From the NCBI GenBank assembly GCA_038326165.1, contig JBBQJT010000005.1:30526-94525 (forward strand): DNA of 64,000 nt, given 5' to 3'. The notes under the pieces were generated by a model. That model made no database searches and had not been told where the DNA came from. It was given only the letters and a program-made list of their open reading frames with translations. The stretch's first letter is position 1, and the number at the start of each line of letters is the position of its first letter. The position numbers and the translations under genes were made by a program. This document shows, in pieces, positions 1 to 6,296 of the stretch. This DNA is from JAEUUM01 sp038326165. Its GTDB lineage: Bacteria; Bacteroidota; Bacteroidia; Chitinophagales; Saprospiraceae.

Positions 1-317
1 ATGTTTTCAAGCCAATGATGATTTATAATTTCCTTCATAGCGCCAAACTAATAGGAGAGGGTTGTGTCAGTTTTAATGATAAATGCGCAATAGGAATCAA
101 GCCAATCGAGGACAACATCAACAAACATGTAAACAATAGTTTGATGCTTGTGACTGCGTTAAATACAAAAATAGGTTACGATAAAGCTGCAAAGATTGCA
201 AAGAAAGCACATTTGGAACACAAATCACTCAAAGAAGCGGCAATGGAACTTGGATATCTGACATCTGAAGAATACGATCAATGGGTTCGACCAGAACTAA
301 TGGTAGGAAAGTTATAA
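1..317 (+). CDS. fumC: Fumarate hydratase class II, C-terminal part (5' end outside window)
   Basis: Only the last ~104 codons are present. The frame is already open at base 3 and reads [18 protein letters not shown], a typical stretch of the class II fumarase/aspartase superfamily, and ends with the small C-terminal domain ([33 protein letters not shown]). The family interconverts fumarate and malate in the TCA cycle in the cytoplasm. An ATG at 15 is internal, not a start. A strong hairpin follows 20 bases after the stop, so the gene probably ends its transcript here. The assignment is firm; only the tail can be judged. Confidence 0.93.
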   Translation, partial: VFKPMMIYNFLHSAKLIGEGCVSFNDKCAIGIKPIEDNINKHVNNSLMLVTALNTKIGYDKAAKIAKKAHLEHKSLKEAAMELGYLTSEEYDQWVRPELMVGKL

Positions 318-336
318 TGTTATTTTTGTGTATAAA

Positions 337-368
337 ATGGGGTATTCAAGATTGCTTGAGTACCCCAT
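337..368 (+). terminator. Hairpin terminator after fumC
   Basis: A 14-bp stem (ATGGGGTATTCAAG, 4-base loop, CTTGAGTACCCCAT) with one G-T wobble lies 20 bases past the fumC stop. No clear T-run follows on the plus strand. On the minus strand it is followed by an A/T-rich stretch. Confidence 0.65.
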
Positions 369-885
369 CAAGGCTCGTTATCAATTGATCCTGAGCATTC
401 AATTCTAACTCCACTTTATTTTAAAATTTGAATATCATTTTGCCAATTGAAGTGATTCATATCTTTATCAATCGAATCTTAGAAACTTATATATAGAACA
501 AAGCCTACGATCTTGGCACACTGCTTATCCATCCCAAAGACAAAGTATTTGAATTTATCCCAAATTCAGCGTTAGACGCTGAATCGACGAAATTTTTGAT
601 TATTACCCAAATTTGTCTGGGTTTGACCCCCTGACGATTTTTTAAATATCAGGGCTTTAAAGTCGAAAAATCAAGGATTTTCGTCGACCCAAAGTGCAAA
701 ATCCGCTAATGCGGATTTTGGGTTTATTGTAATTTTTGAGATAATGCAATGATAATTTTGTCTAATCACGTTTGTACACTAAAACTAAATTATCTCAGCA
801 TTAAAAAATATAAATTTTATTTAGAGAAAGTCTAAATAACGACTCAATTATTTACTAACTTTACAGCCACAAATGAGACAATTTA
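369..885. other. Intergenic stretch between fumC and the small Cys/Lys-rich gene
   Basis: No convincing gene lies here. The stretch contains repeat copy 1 (557-726) and AT-rich DNA on either side. A TAACTTTA at 856-863 matches the Bacteroidota -7 element TAnnTTTG in 7 of 8 positions and sits 22 bases before the small gene at 886, so it may be that gene's promoter. Confidence 0.5.
557..726 (+). repeat. Dispersed intergenic repeat, copy 1 (full-length type)
   Basis: About 170 bases. The left end carries the hairpin TTCAGCGTTAGACGCTGAA. A conserved block, ATCGACGAAATTTTTG, follows. The centre pairs CCTGA with TCAGG around a T-run. The right end carries the hairpin ATCCGCTAATGCGGAT followed by TTTGGGTTTA. 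The same ordered blocks recur near 5345 (inverted), 19261, 40155 and, strongly deleted, 42803. The ends form imperfect terminal inverted repeats (CCCAAATTCAGC versus CCCAAAATCCGC). No protein is encoded. The function is unknown; it could be a MITE/REP-like element or a structured terminator. Confidence 0.8.
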
Positions 886-1035
886 ATGAAGATTCATATT
901 GCAATCATACCTTTTAAAACACCTAATGAGGGAACACTTAGGAAAGTGAATGAATGTGGACGCGAATTAAAAAAGAAATGCTGTAAAAAGTACAAAAAAA
1001 ATAAGCCTTGTAAGCGTTGTCCTAAGTTTGGTTGA
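886..1035 (+). CDS. Small Cys/Lys-rich protein (49 aa)
   Basis: ATG at 886 opens 49 codons ending in TGA. The protein starts MKIHIAIIPFKTPNEG and ends in a very basic, cysteine-rich tail containing KKKCCKKYKKNKPCKRC. Five cysteines in the last half, four as CC and CxxC, suggest metal or nucleic-acid binding, but no function is shown. I recall similar short CCKKYKK-type tails in other Bacteroidota genomes; this is memory, not a search. A near-consensus -7 element (856-863) lies upstream. It is transcribed in the same direction as fumC and the DUF177-rpmF unit but is separated from both by non-coding DNA. Codon composition and the clean tail make a chance ORF unlikely. Confidence 0.65.
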   Translation: MKIHIAIIPFKTPNEGTLRKVNECGRELKKKCCKKYKKNKPCKRCPKFG

Positions 1036-1149
1036 ACCCATTATTTTTGAAAGCGTAGAAATCCTGAATCAAATTATTGGTCAGAGCACTCATATTTAGT
1101 CTATGGTTCCAATTTTCTGCTAGTTTTTTAGCAGTTAGATGATTGAGTA

Positions 1150-1181
1150 TTTGAATATTTCATAAAATAAGCCTAATTTTG
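1150..1181 (+). promoter_or_regulatory. Bacteroidota-type promoter for the DUF177-rpmF unit
   Basis: TTTG at 1150-1153, a 20-base spacer, then TAATTTTG at 1174-1181. This is a perfect match to the TTTG / TAnnTTTG pattern known for Bacteroidota sigma factors. It lies 24 bases before the ATG at 1206 and supports that start over the TTG at 1203. Confidence 0.75.
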
Positions 1182-1205
1182 CAGCCGAATTTCAAATGAT
1201 CTTTG

Positions 1206-1739
1206 ATGAAGTCGGTATTTCTTCCTTTACAAATCCCAATTCTTGGACTGAATGAAGGAATTCATAATTATACTTTTAGTTGCGGTCATGAATTTTTTCA
1301 AGAGTTTGAAGACTCTTTAATTCATGATGGGGATTTTGAAGTAAAGCTCGTTCTAGATAAAAAATCAACTTTGATTGAATTAAATTTTCAATATCAAGGT
1401 TCAATGACTTTATCCTGCGATCGATGTTTGACTCCAATTTCTTTTCCTTTGGAAAGTAAAAGTATTTTGTGGTTAAAATATGCTGACAAAGACAAAGAGG
1501 AAGAAGATGAAATTGTTTTTATAAAACGTGATACAGATCATTTTAATGTTGCTGATTACATTCATGAAACACTTTGTCTTTCTCTGCCTATTTCGATTAG
1601 AATTGATTGCGAATCAATGGATCCAAAGCCATGTGATATGAAAGTCCTTTCTAAATTGATTGATAATTCAAGAATTGAAAAGCAGGAAACTAATCCTTTG
1701 TGGGATTCTTTAAAAAACATTGACATAAAAAAACAATAA
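1206..1739 (+). CDS. DUF177 / YceD-family protein
   Basis: 177 residues, immediately upstream of rpmF with a single base between them, which is the classic genomic position of the DUF177 (YceD) family. Family members bear on 23S rRNA accumulation or ribosome assembly in other bacteria. The central region has the CDRC motif (SCDRCLTPISF) followed by an acidic stretch (YADKDKEEEDEIVF), both usual for the family. The C-terminal half has HETLCLSLP, the expected position of the conserved region. ATG at 1206 is chosen over the preceding TTG at 1203 because ATG is stronger and both are next to each other. Likely co-transcribed with rpmF, ridA, trpS and the FAH hydrolase. Confidence 0.85.
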   Translation: MKSVFLPLQIPILGLNEGIHNYTFSCGHEFFQEFEDSLIHDGDFEVKLVLDKKSTLIELNFQYQGSMTLSCDRCLTPISFPLESKSILWLKYADKDKEEEDEIVFIKRDTDHFNVADYIHETLCLSLPISIRIDCESMDPKPCDMKVLSKLIDNSRIEKQETNPLWDSLKNIDIKKQ

Positions 1740-1740
1740 A

Positions 1741-1929
1741 ATGGCACATCCTAAGTCCAGAATTTCTAAGCAACGCAAGCGCAAGCGTCGCACACATGAC
1801 AAAGTTGAATTTCCTACTTTGAGCAAGTGCAAAACGACTGGAACAGTTCACCGCATGCACCACGCTTATGAAGTAGAAGGCAACTTGTACTACAACGGAA
1901 ATTTGGTGTTGAAGACTGCAGAAGCCTAA
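1741..1929 (+). CDS. rpmF: 50S ribosomal protein L32
   Basis: 62 residues beginning MAHPKSRISKQRKRKRRTHD, the characteristic basic N-terminus of L32. It continues with SKCKTTGTVHRMHHA, where a single Cys replaces the zinc-binding CxxC set of the C+ form; no second Cys is seen, so this is a C-minus type. It is a component of the large ribosomal subunit. The ATG follows the DUF177 stop after one base, consistent with translational coupling. Identity is secure. Confidence 0.97.
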   Translation: MAHPKSRISKQRKRKRRTHDKVEFPTLSKCKTTGTVHRMHHAYEVEGNLYYNGNLVLKTAEA

Positions 1930-1960
1930 TTTCATTCGTCAAAGCTTAGACTTCTGACAA

Positions 1961-2356
1961 ATGAAAAATAAAGTAATTCTTACTGATTCAGCTCCATCTC
2001 CTATTGGACCCTATTCTCAAGCTATTCTAGCCAGTGGAACCTTATACGTTTCAGGTCAAATAGCTTTAGATCCAGCCAATGGTGAATTGGTTATCTCTGA
2101 TATTGAATCAGAGACCACCCAAGTTCTGTCCAATCTCAAAGCGGTAATAGAGTCTGCAGGTATGAAGCTCAGTGACGTTGTTAAATGTAGCGTTTTTGTT
2201 AAGGACATGAATCAATTTGCCCGAATCAACTCGATTTATGCAAAATTCTTTGATTCACCTCAACCACCTGCACGTGAGTTGGTCGAAGTTTCGAATTTGC
2301 CTCGTTTCGTAAATATTGAGATTTCTGCTATTGCTATCCACCCAACAGTTTTATGA
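1961..2356 (+). CDS. ridA: RidA-family reactive imine/enamine deaminase
   Basis: 131 residues, normal for the YjgF/YER057c/UK114 family. Opens with SAPSPIGPYSQAI, the family signature. The middle has YVSGQIALDP, and the end has PQPPARELVEVSNLPR with the conserved Arg of the active site, then NIEISAIA with the conserved Glu. Members hydrolyse the reactive 2-aminoacrylate and related imines released by PLP enzymes, in the cytoplasm as homotrimers. The stop overlaps the trpS start by four bases (ATGA), so the two are co-translated. The exact substrate of this member cannot be told from sequence. Confidence 0.9.
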   Translation: MKNKVILTDSAPSPIGPYSQAILASGTLYVSGQIALDPANGELVISDIESETTQVLSNLKAVIESAGMKLSDVVKCSVFVKDMNQFARINSIYAKFFDSPQPPARELVEVSNLPRFVNIEISAIAIHPTVL

Positions 2357-3363
2357 AAACGGTATTATCCTGCATCCAACCTACAGGAGATATCCACTTA
2401 GGTAATTATTTGGGTGCCGTAGCCAATTGGGTAAAGCTGCAAAATGATTACCATTGCTATTTTGGTGTTGTAGATTGTCACGGTATGACTATGCCATATG
2501 ACGCAAACAAACTTCGCACCAATACTTGGAATATGGCTTGCCAACTTTTGGCTTTAGGGGTCGAGGAAGAAAATCTTTTTATACAAAGCTTAGTTCCCGA
2601 GCATTTACAATTATCGTGGATATTAAGTTGTGTGTGTTCCTACGGCGAATTAAGTAGGATGACACAGTTTAAAGACAAAATGGAACAGTTGCGCTCAGGC
2701 GACAAGGATGTTTTGGCTTCTTCGGGTTTGTTCATTTACCCTGTTCTTCAAGCAGCTGATATATTGATTTATCAGGCCGATTTGGTGCCTGTTGGAAAAG
2801 ACCAAGAACAGCATTTGGAGTTGACAAGAAATATTGCAGAGCGATTTAATCACCAATTTAATACAGATTTCTTTAAACTTCCAGCACCTTTGATGACGGA
2901 TGTTCCAAAGCTTCTTTCTACAGCTGATCCAGCGAAGAAAATGAGTAAAAGTCTTGGTGAAAGACACTACATTAATATTTTTGGGGAACAAGATTTCTTG
3001 ATCAAACAAATAAAAACAGCAGTTACGGATGCTGGCGGTGATCCAAGCGTAATGAGTCCGGGCGTTCAGAACCTCTTCACTATCCTTAAAGAAAGTGGAG
3101 ATCAATCAAGTCATGATAGCCTGAAGAAAGATTTTGAAAGTGGAACCTTAAAGTATTCTTCACTCAAAGAAGCAACTACAGAAGCTCTGCTTGCATTTAT
3201 TCAGCCTTTTAAGGAGAAATACAAAGCAATTCAAGACAATCAAGCCGAAACAACTGAAAGAATCATCCATAATAGCCGTAAAATTCGATTAAAAGCAATT
3301 GAAACTTACAACCAAGTAGCTGAAATAACTGGAATAATGTCACCTAACGCCAATCCTTTTTAG
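2353..3363 (+). CDS. trpS: Tryptophanyl-tRNA synthetase
   Basis: 336 residues, the usual bacterial length. The class I HIGH signature appears as GDIHLGNYLG near residue 12 and the KMSKS loop as KKMSKSLGE near residue 195. The intervening Rossmann fold has the typical VGKDQEQHLELTRNIAERFN stretch. It charges tRNA-Trp with tryptophan using ATP. Its start overlaps the ridA stop and its own TAG stop overlaps the GTG start of the next gene (TAGTG), indicating a tightly packed operon. Confidence 0.96.
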   Translation: MKTVLSCIQPTGDIHLGNYLGAVANWVKLQNDYHCYFGVVDCHGMTMPYDANKLRTNTWNMACQLLALGVEEENLFIQSLVPEHLQLSWILSCVCSYGELSRMTQFKDKMEQLRSGDKDVLASSGLFIYPVLQAADILIYQADLVPVGKDQEQHLELTRNIAERFNHQFNTDFFKLPAPLMTDVPKLLSTADPAKKMSKSLGERHYINIFGEQDFLIKQIKTAVTDAGGDPSVMSPGVQNLFTILKESGDQSSHDSLKKDFESGTLKYSSLKEATTEALLAFIQPFKEKYKAIQDNQAETTERIIHNSRKIRLKAIETYNQVAEITGIMSPNANPF

Positions 3364-3971
3364 TGAAGATATTTTGCATCGGACGAAATTACGCTGCGCA
3401 TGCTGAAGAACTGAATAATGCTGTTCCGGGGAAGCCCTTGGTTTTTATGAAGCCTCCAACAGCAGTTCTCAAGCATGATCGCGATTTCTATATTCCTGAT
3501 TTTTCCAAGGATATTCATTACGAAGGTGAGTTGGTACTTAGAATCGGAAAGAATGGAAAAAGTATTTCACCTAAATTTGCACTGAGATATATTAGCCACA
3601 TCACAGTTGGTCTTGATTTTACGGCAAGAGATTTACAGGATGAATTAAAGTCCAATGGTCACCCTTGGGAAATTGCAAAAGGATTTGATAATTCAGCTGT
3701 TCTTGGTGAATGGTTGGATTTTGAACCATTTAAAGACGCACCAATCACTTATGAATTGAAAAAGAATAGTGTGACTGTTCAGAATGGGGATACAAGTTTG
3801 CTTTTGTTTCCCTTCGAACAAATCATTGCACATTTGTCAATATATTTCACACTTCAACAAGGTGACATAATTTTTACAGGAACTCCTAAAGGTGTTGGTT
3901 CCATTGCACCCGGTGATCTGTATCAAGGTATTTTAGGTGATCAGGTGGTTATGACTTGCCAAGTCAGATAG
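3363..3971 (+). CDS. Fumarylacetoacetate hydrolase family protein (acylpyruvase-like)
   Basis: 202 residues, the short single-domain FAH fold. Starts at GTG, overlapping the trpS stop. Seen motifs: GRNYAAHAEEL at the N-terminus, FMKPPTA, HYEGELVLRIG (metal-binding Glu residues), GLDFTARDLQDE, KGFDNSAVLG and IFTGTPKGVG. These match FAHD1/YcgM-type hydrolases that cleave C-C bonds of acylpyruvates or decarboxylate oxaloacetate with Mg2+. No catabolic neighbours are present, so a housekeeping or metabolite-repair role is more likely than a dedicated aromatic pathway. The substrate is unproven. Confidence 0.88.
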   Translation: MKIFCIGRNYAAHAEELNNAVPGKPLVFMKPPTAVLKHDRDFYIPDFSKDIHYEGELVLRIGKNGKSISPKFALRYISHITVGLDFTARDLQDELKSNGHPWEIAKGFDNSAVLGEWLDFEPFKDAPITYELKKNSVTVQNGDTSLLLFPFEQIIAHLSIYFTLQQGDIIFTGTPKGVGSIAPGDLYQGILGDQVVMTCQVR

Positions 3972-4015
3972 CTCAAAACATTTTAGCTAATAGTTATCAA
4001 TTCTATTATAAAAGC

Positions 4016-4023
4016 TATTTTTG
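4016..4023 (+). promoter_or_regulatory. Promoter -7 element for metK
   Basis: TATTTTTG is a perfect TAnnTTTG element 27 bases before the ATG at 4051. It lies across the 5' end of the longest open frame (TTG at 4021), which argues for the ATG at 4051. No good -33 TTTG is visible. Confidence 0.6.
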
Positions 4024-4050
4024 CACCACTCAACAAGACAATCTATATTT

Positions 4051-5337
4051 ATGCCCTATTTATTTACCTCTGAATCTGTTTCTGAAGGACATCCTGACAA
4101 AGTAGCAGATCAAATTTCTGATGCACTAATCGATAACTTTTTAGCTTGGGATCCTTCGTCAAAGGTAGCATGTGAAACCCTTGTGACAACTGGGCAGGTT
4201 ATTTTAGCCGGTGAAGTAAAAACAAAAACTTACCTAGATGTTCAAAAAATAGCACGAGATGTCATAGCAAAAATAGGATATACTAAGTCTGAATACATGT
4301 TTGAGGCTAATTCTTGTGGCATTTTATCCGCTATTCATGAGCAATCTGCTGACATCAATCAAGGTGTAGACCGAGCAAAAAAAGAAGATCAAGGCGCAGG
4401 CGACCAAGGAATGATGTTTGGGTATGCTACTAATGAAACAGAGAACTACATGCCTTTGGCTTTAGATCTATCTCATGCTTTGTTAGTTGAATTGGCTAAT
4501 TTAAGAAGGGAGAATAATGAAATTAAATATCTTCGCCCAGATGCCAAGTCGCAGGTAACTTTGGAGTATTCTGATGACAACAAACCTCAAAGAATTGAAG
4601 CTATTGTTATTTCAACACAACATGATGATTTTGTAAAACCCAAAACAGATTCTAAAGAAGACAAAGAGGCTGCAAACGCTCAAATGCTAGTGAAAATTAA
4701 AGCGGATTTAATTTCAATTTTAATTCCAAGAATTAAAGCAAAATACCCTCAATACGCACATTTTTTTAATGACAATATCACTTATCACATTAACCCAACT
4801 GGTGTTTTTGTAATTGGTGGACCGCATGGTGACACTGGTTTAACAGGAAGAAAGATTATTGTTGATACCTATGGTGGAAAAGGCGCTCATGGTGGTGGTG
4901 CATTTTCTGGAAAAGATCCAAGCAAGGTTGATAGAAGTGCAGCGTATGCCACACGTCATATCGCAAAGAACCTTGTAGCTGCAAAATTGTGTGATGAGAT
5001 TTTGGTTCAAGTATCATACGCAATTGGTGTGGCCAAACCTACATCTATTAATGTAAATACCTATGGCACTTCTAAAGTATCAATCAATGATGGAGCAATA
5101 AGCAAAATTATAGAGGAGATTTTCGATATGCGTCCTTATTTCATTGAACAACGTTTGAAATTGAGAAATCCCATCTACAGTGAGACAGCAGCCTATGGTC
5201 ATATGGGAAGAATCAATGAAAAAGTAATTAAGACATTTGTTCAACCAGACGGCACTGAAAAGGAAATGGAAGTTGAATTATTTACTTGGGAAAAGCTTGA
5301 TATGGTTGATGTAGTCAAAAAAGCATTCCAGTTGTAA
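4051..5337 (+). CDS. metK: S-adenosylmethionine synthetase
   Basis: 428 residues from the ATG giving [20 protein letters not shown], the standard N-terminus. An upstream TTG in frame adds ten atypical residues and overlaps the promoter. Motifs: [25 protein letters not shown] (the ATP-binding hexapeptide region) and [19 protein letters not shown] (P-loop-like). It makes S-adenosylmethionine from ATP and methionine in the cytoplasm. The protein is somewhat longer than E. coli MetK because of inserted lysine-rich segments ([12 protein letters not shown]), common in Bacteroidota. Followed directly by repeat copy 2, which may terminate it. Confidence 0.97.
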   Translation: MPYLFTSESVSEGHPDKVADQISDALIDNFLAWDPSSKVACETLVTTGQVILAGEVKTKTYLDVQKIARDVIAKIGYTKSEYMFEANSCGILSAIHEQSADINQGVDRAKKEDQGAGDQGMMFGYATNETENYMPLALDLSHALLVELANLRRENNEIKYLRPDAKSQVTLEYSDDNKPQRIEAIVISTQHDDFVKPKTDSKEDKEAANAQMLVKIKADLISILIPRIKAKYPQYAHFFNDNITYHINPTGVFVIGGPHGDTGLTGRKIIVDTYGGKGAHGGGAFSGKDPSKVDRSAAYATRHIAKNLVAAKLCDEILVQVSYAIGVAKPTSINVNTYGTSKVSINDGAISKIIEEIFDMRPYFIEQRLKLRNPIYSETAAYGHMGRINEKVIKTFVQPDGTEKEMEVELFTWEKLDMVDVVKKAFQL

Positions 5338-5344
5338 TATTCTT

Positions 5345-5481
5345 TAACCCAAAATCCTCATTAACGAATTTTGCCCTTTGGGTTGACGAAAATTTTTGAT
5401 TTTTTGAAGGTTAAACCCCGCCAATTTTTGGAATAAACAAAAATTTTGTCGATTCAGCTTCTAAAGCTGAATTTGGGTTTA
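5345..5481 (-). repeat. Dispersed intergenic repeat, copy 2 (inverted, internally deleted)
   Basis: Read on the minus strand, this gives the same order of blocks as copy 1: AAACCCAAATTCAGC, a left hairpin (TTCAGCTTTAGAAGCTGAA), ATCGACAAAATTTTTG, then directly the right half ending in GGATTTTGGGTTA. The central hairpin found in copy 1 is missing. It lies between the converging metK and mtgA genes, and its outer TTTAA supplies the mtgA stop codon. Confidence 0.8.
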
Positions 5482-6171
5482 AAGTTCTCTTAGATAATTG
5501 ATGCCACCCAATTCCCTCATTTGGTCAGATATCCATGCCTGCCTTCTAGCCACAAAAGGACCAGAGTGAGTCGGGCTCCATTTCAGAGGACTTGGAAGAA
5601 TTGAAATAATCCTAGCCGCTTCATTGTTGGTTAAAGTCTTTGGCTTTTTGTTAAAATAGTGGGAAGAAGCGCATTTTACGCCAAATATTCCTTTACCCAT
5701 TTCTGCAATGTTAAGGTAAGTTTCAAGAATTCTTTCTTTGGACCATAGAAGTTCAATAAGAATAGTAAAATAAGCTTCGAAGGCTTTTCTAATATAACTT
5801 CTGCCTGGCCAAAGAAAAACATTTTTGGCGACCTGCTGGCTAATTGTACTCGCACCTCTTACTTTTTTATGTCCCTTATTAAACTTAACAGCTTTACCAA
5901 TGGCTTCAAAGTCAAAACCTAAATGATTTGGGAAATTTTGATCTTCTGAGGCAATTGCTGCAAGCTTGATTTGGTTGGATATATTGTCATAATCAACCCA
6001 ATCATAACAATAGTTTTTGCCAGAGAACTGGTACTTCAGCACCATTGTAAGCGTGCTTGGTGGGTCAACCCATCTGAATAATAAAACCCAAATAATAGTT
6101 ACACTAAACCAACCAATCAGTAGATTTAGTGCCCATTTTTTAATTTTGTTCAACTTGGTACTATTAATCAC
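5479..6171 (-). CDS. mtgA: Monofunctional peptidoglycan glycosyltransferase
   Basis: 230 residues, GT51 family. A single N-terminal membrane anchor (about residues 12-32, ALNLLIGWFSVTIIWVLLF) is followed by the glycosyltransferase domain. Conserved motifs: ASEDQNFPNHLGFD with the catalytic Glu, RGASTISQQVAKNVFLW, and ILETYLNIAEMGKGIFGV with the second Glu. It polymerises lipid II into glycan strands on the periplasmic face; no transpeptidase domain is attached. It converges on metK, and its TAA stop falls inside the end of repeat copy 2. Identification is strong. Confidence 0.94.
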   Translation of the reverse strand: MINSTKLNKIKKWALNLLIGWFSVTIIWVLLFRWVDPPSTLTMVLKYQFSGKNYCYDWVDYDNISNQIKLAAIASEDQNFPNHLGFDFEAIGKAVKFNKGHKKVRGASTISQQVAKNVFLWPGRSYIRKAFEAYFTILIELLWSKERILETYLNIAEMGKGIFGVKCASSHYFNKKPKTLTNNEAARIISILPSPLKWSPTHSGPFVARRQAWISDQMRELGGINYLREL

Positions 6172-6245
6172 AGTACGAATTTAGTAATTGGATAGCGAAC
6201 CAACGAAATAACTCTCAAAATCATTGGAACAATATGTTCTTTTTT

Positions 6246-6277
6246 CTTGTTGTGCCATAGGTGTTTTATTACATTTG
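6246..6277 (+). promoter_or_regulatory. Promoter for gcvP
   Basis: CTTG at 6246-6249, a 20-base gap and TACATTTG at 6270-6277, a perfect -7 element. The ATG at 6297 is 19 bases downstream. The element lies inside the longest open frame (GTG at 6261), so the shorter start is preferred. Confidence 0.7.
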
Positions 6278-6296
6278 CAACCTGAATATACAAGAA

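Noticed and set aside
501..636. Open reading through the left part of repeat copy 1 (YDLGTLLIHPKD...)
   Set aside because: No start, runs through the repeat and stops at once after it; no family resemblance.
1117..1134. CTGCTA / TAGCAG hairpin before the DUF177 promoter
   Set aside because: Only six pairs; could be chance in AT-rich DNA.
1562..1935. Two minus-strand frames across DUF177 and rpmF
   Set aside because: Both are shadows of well-identified plus-strand genes.
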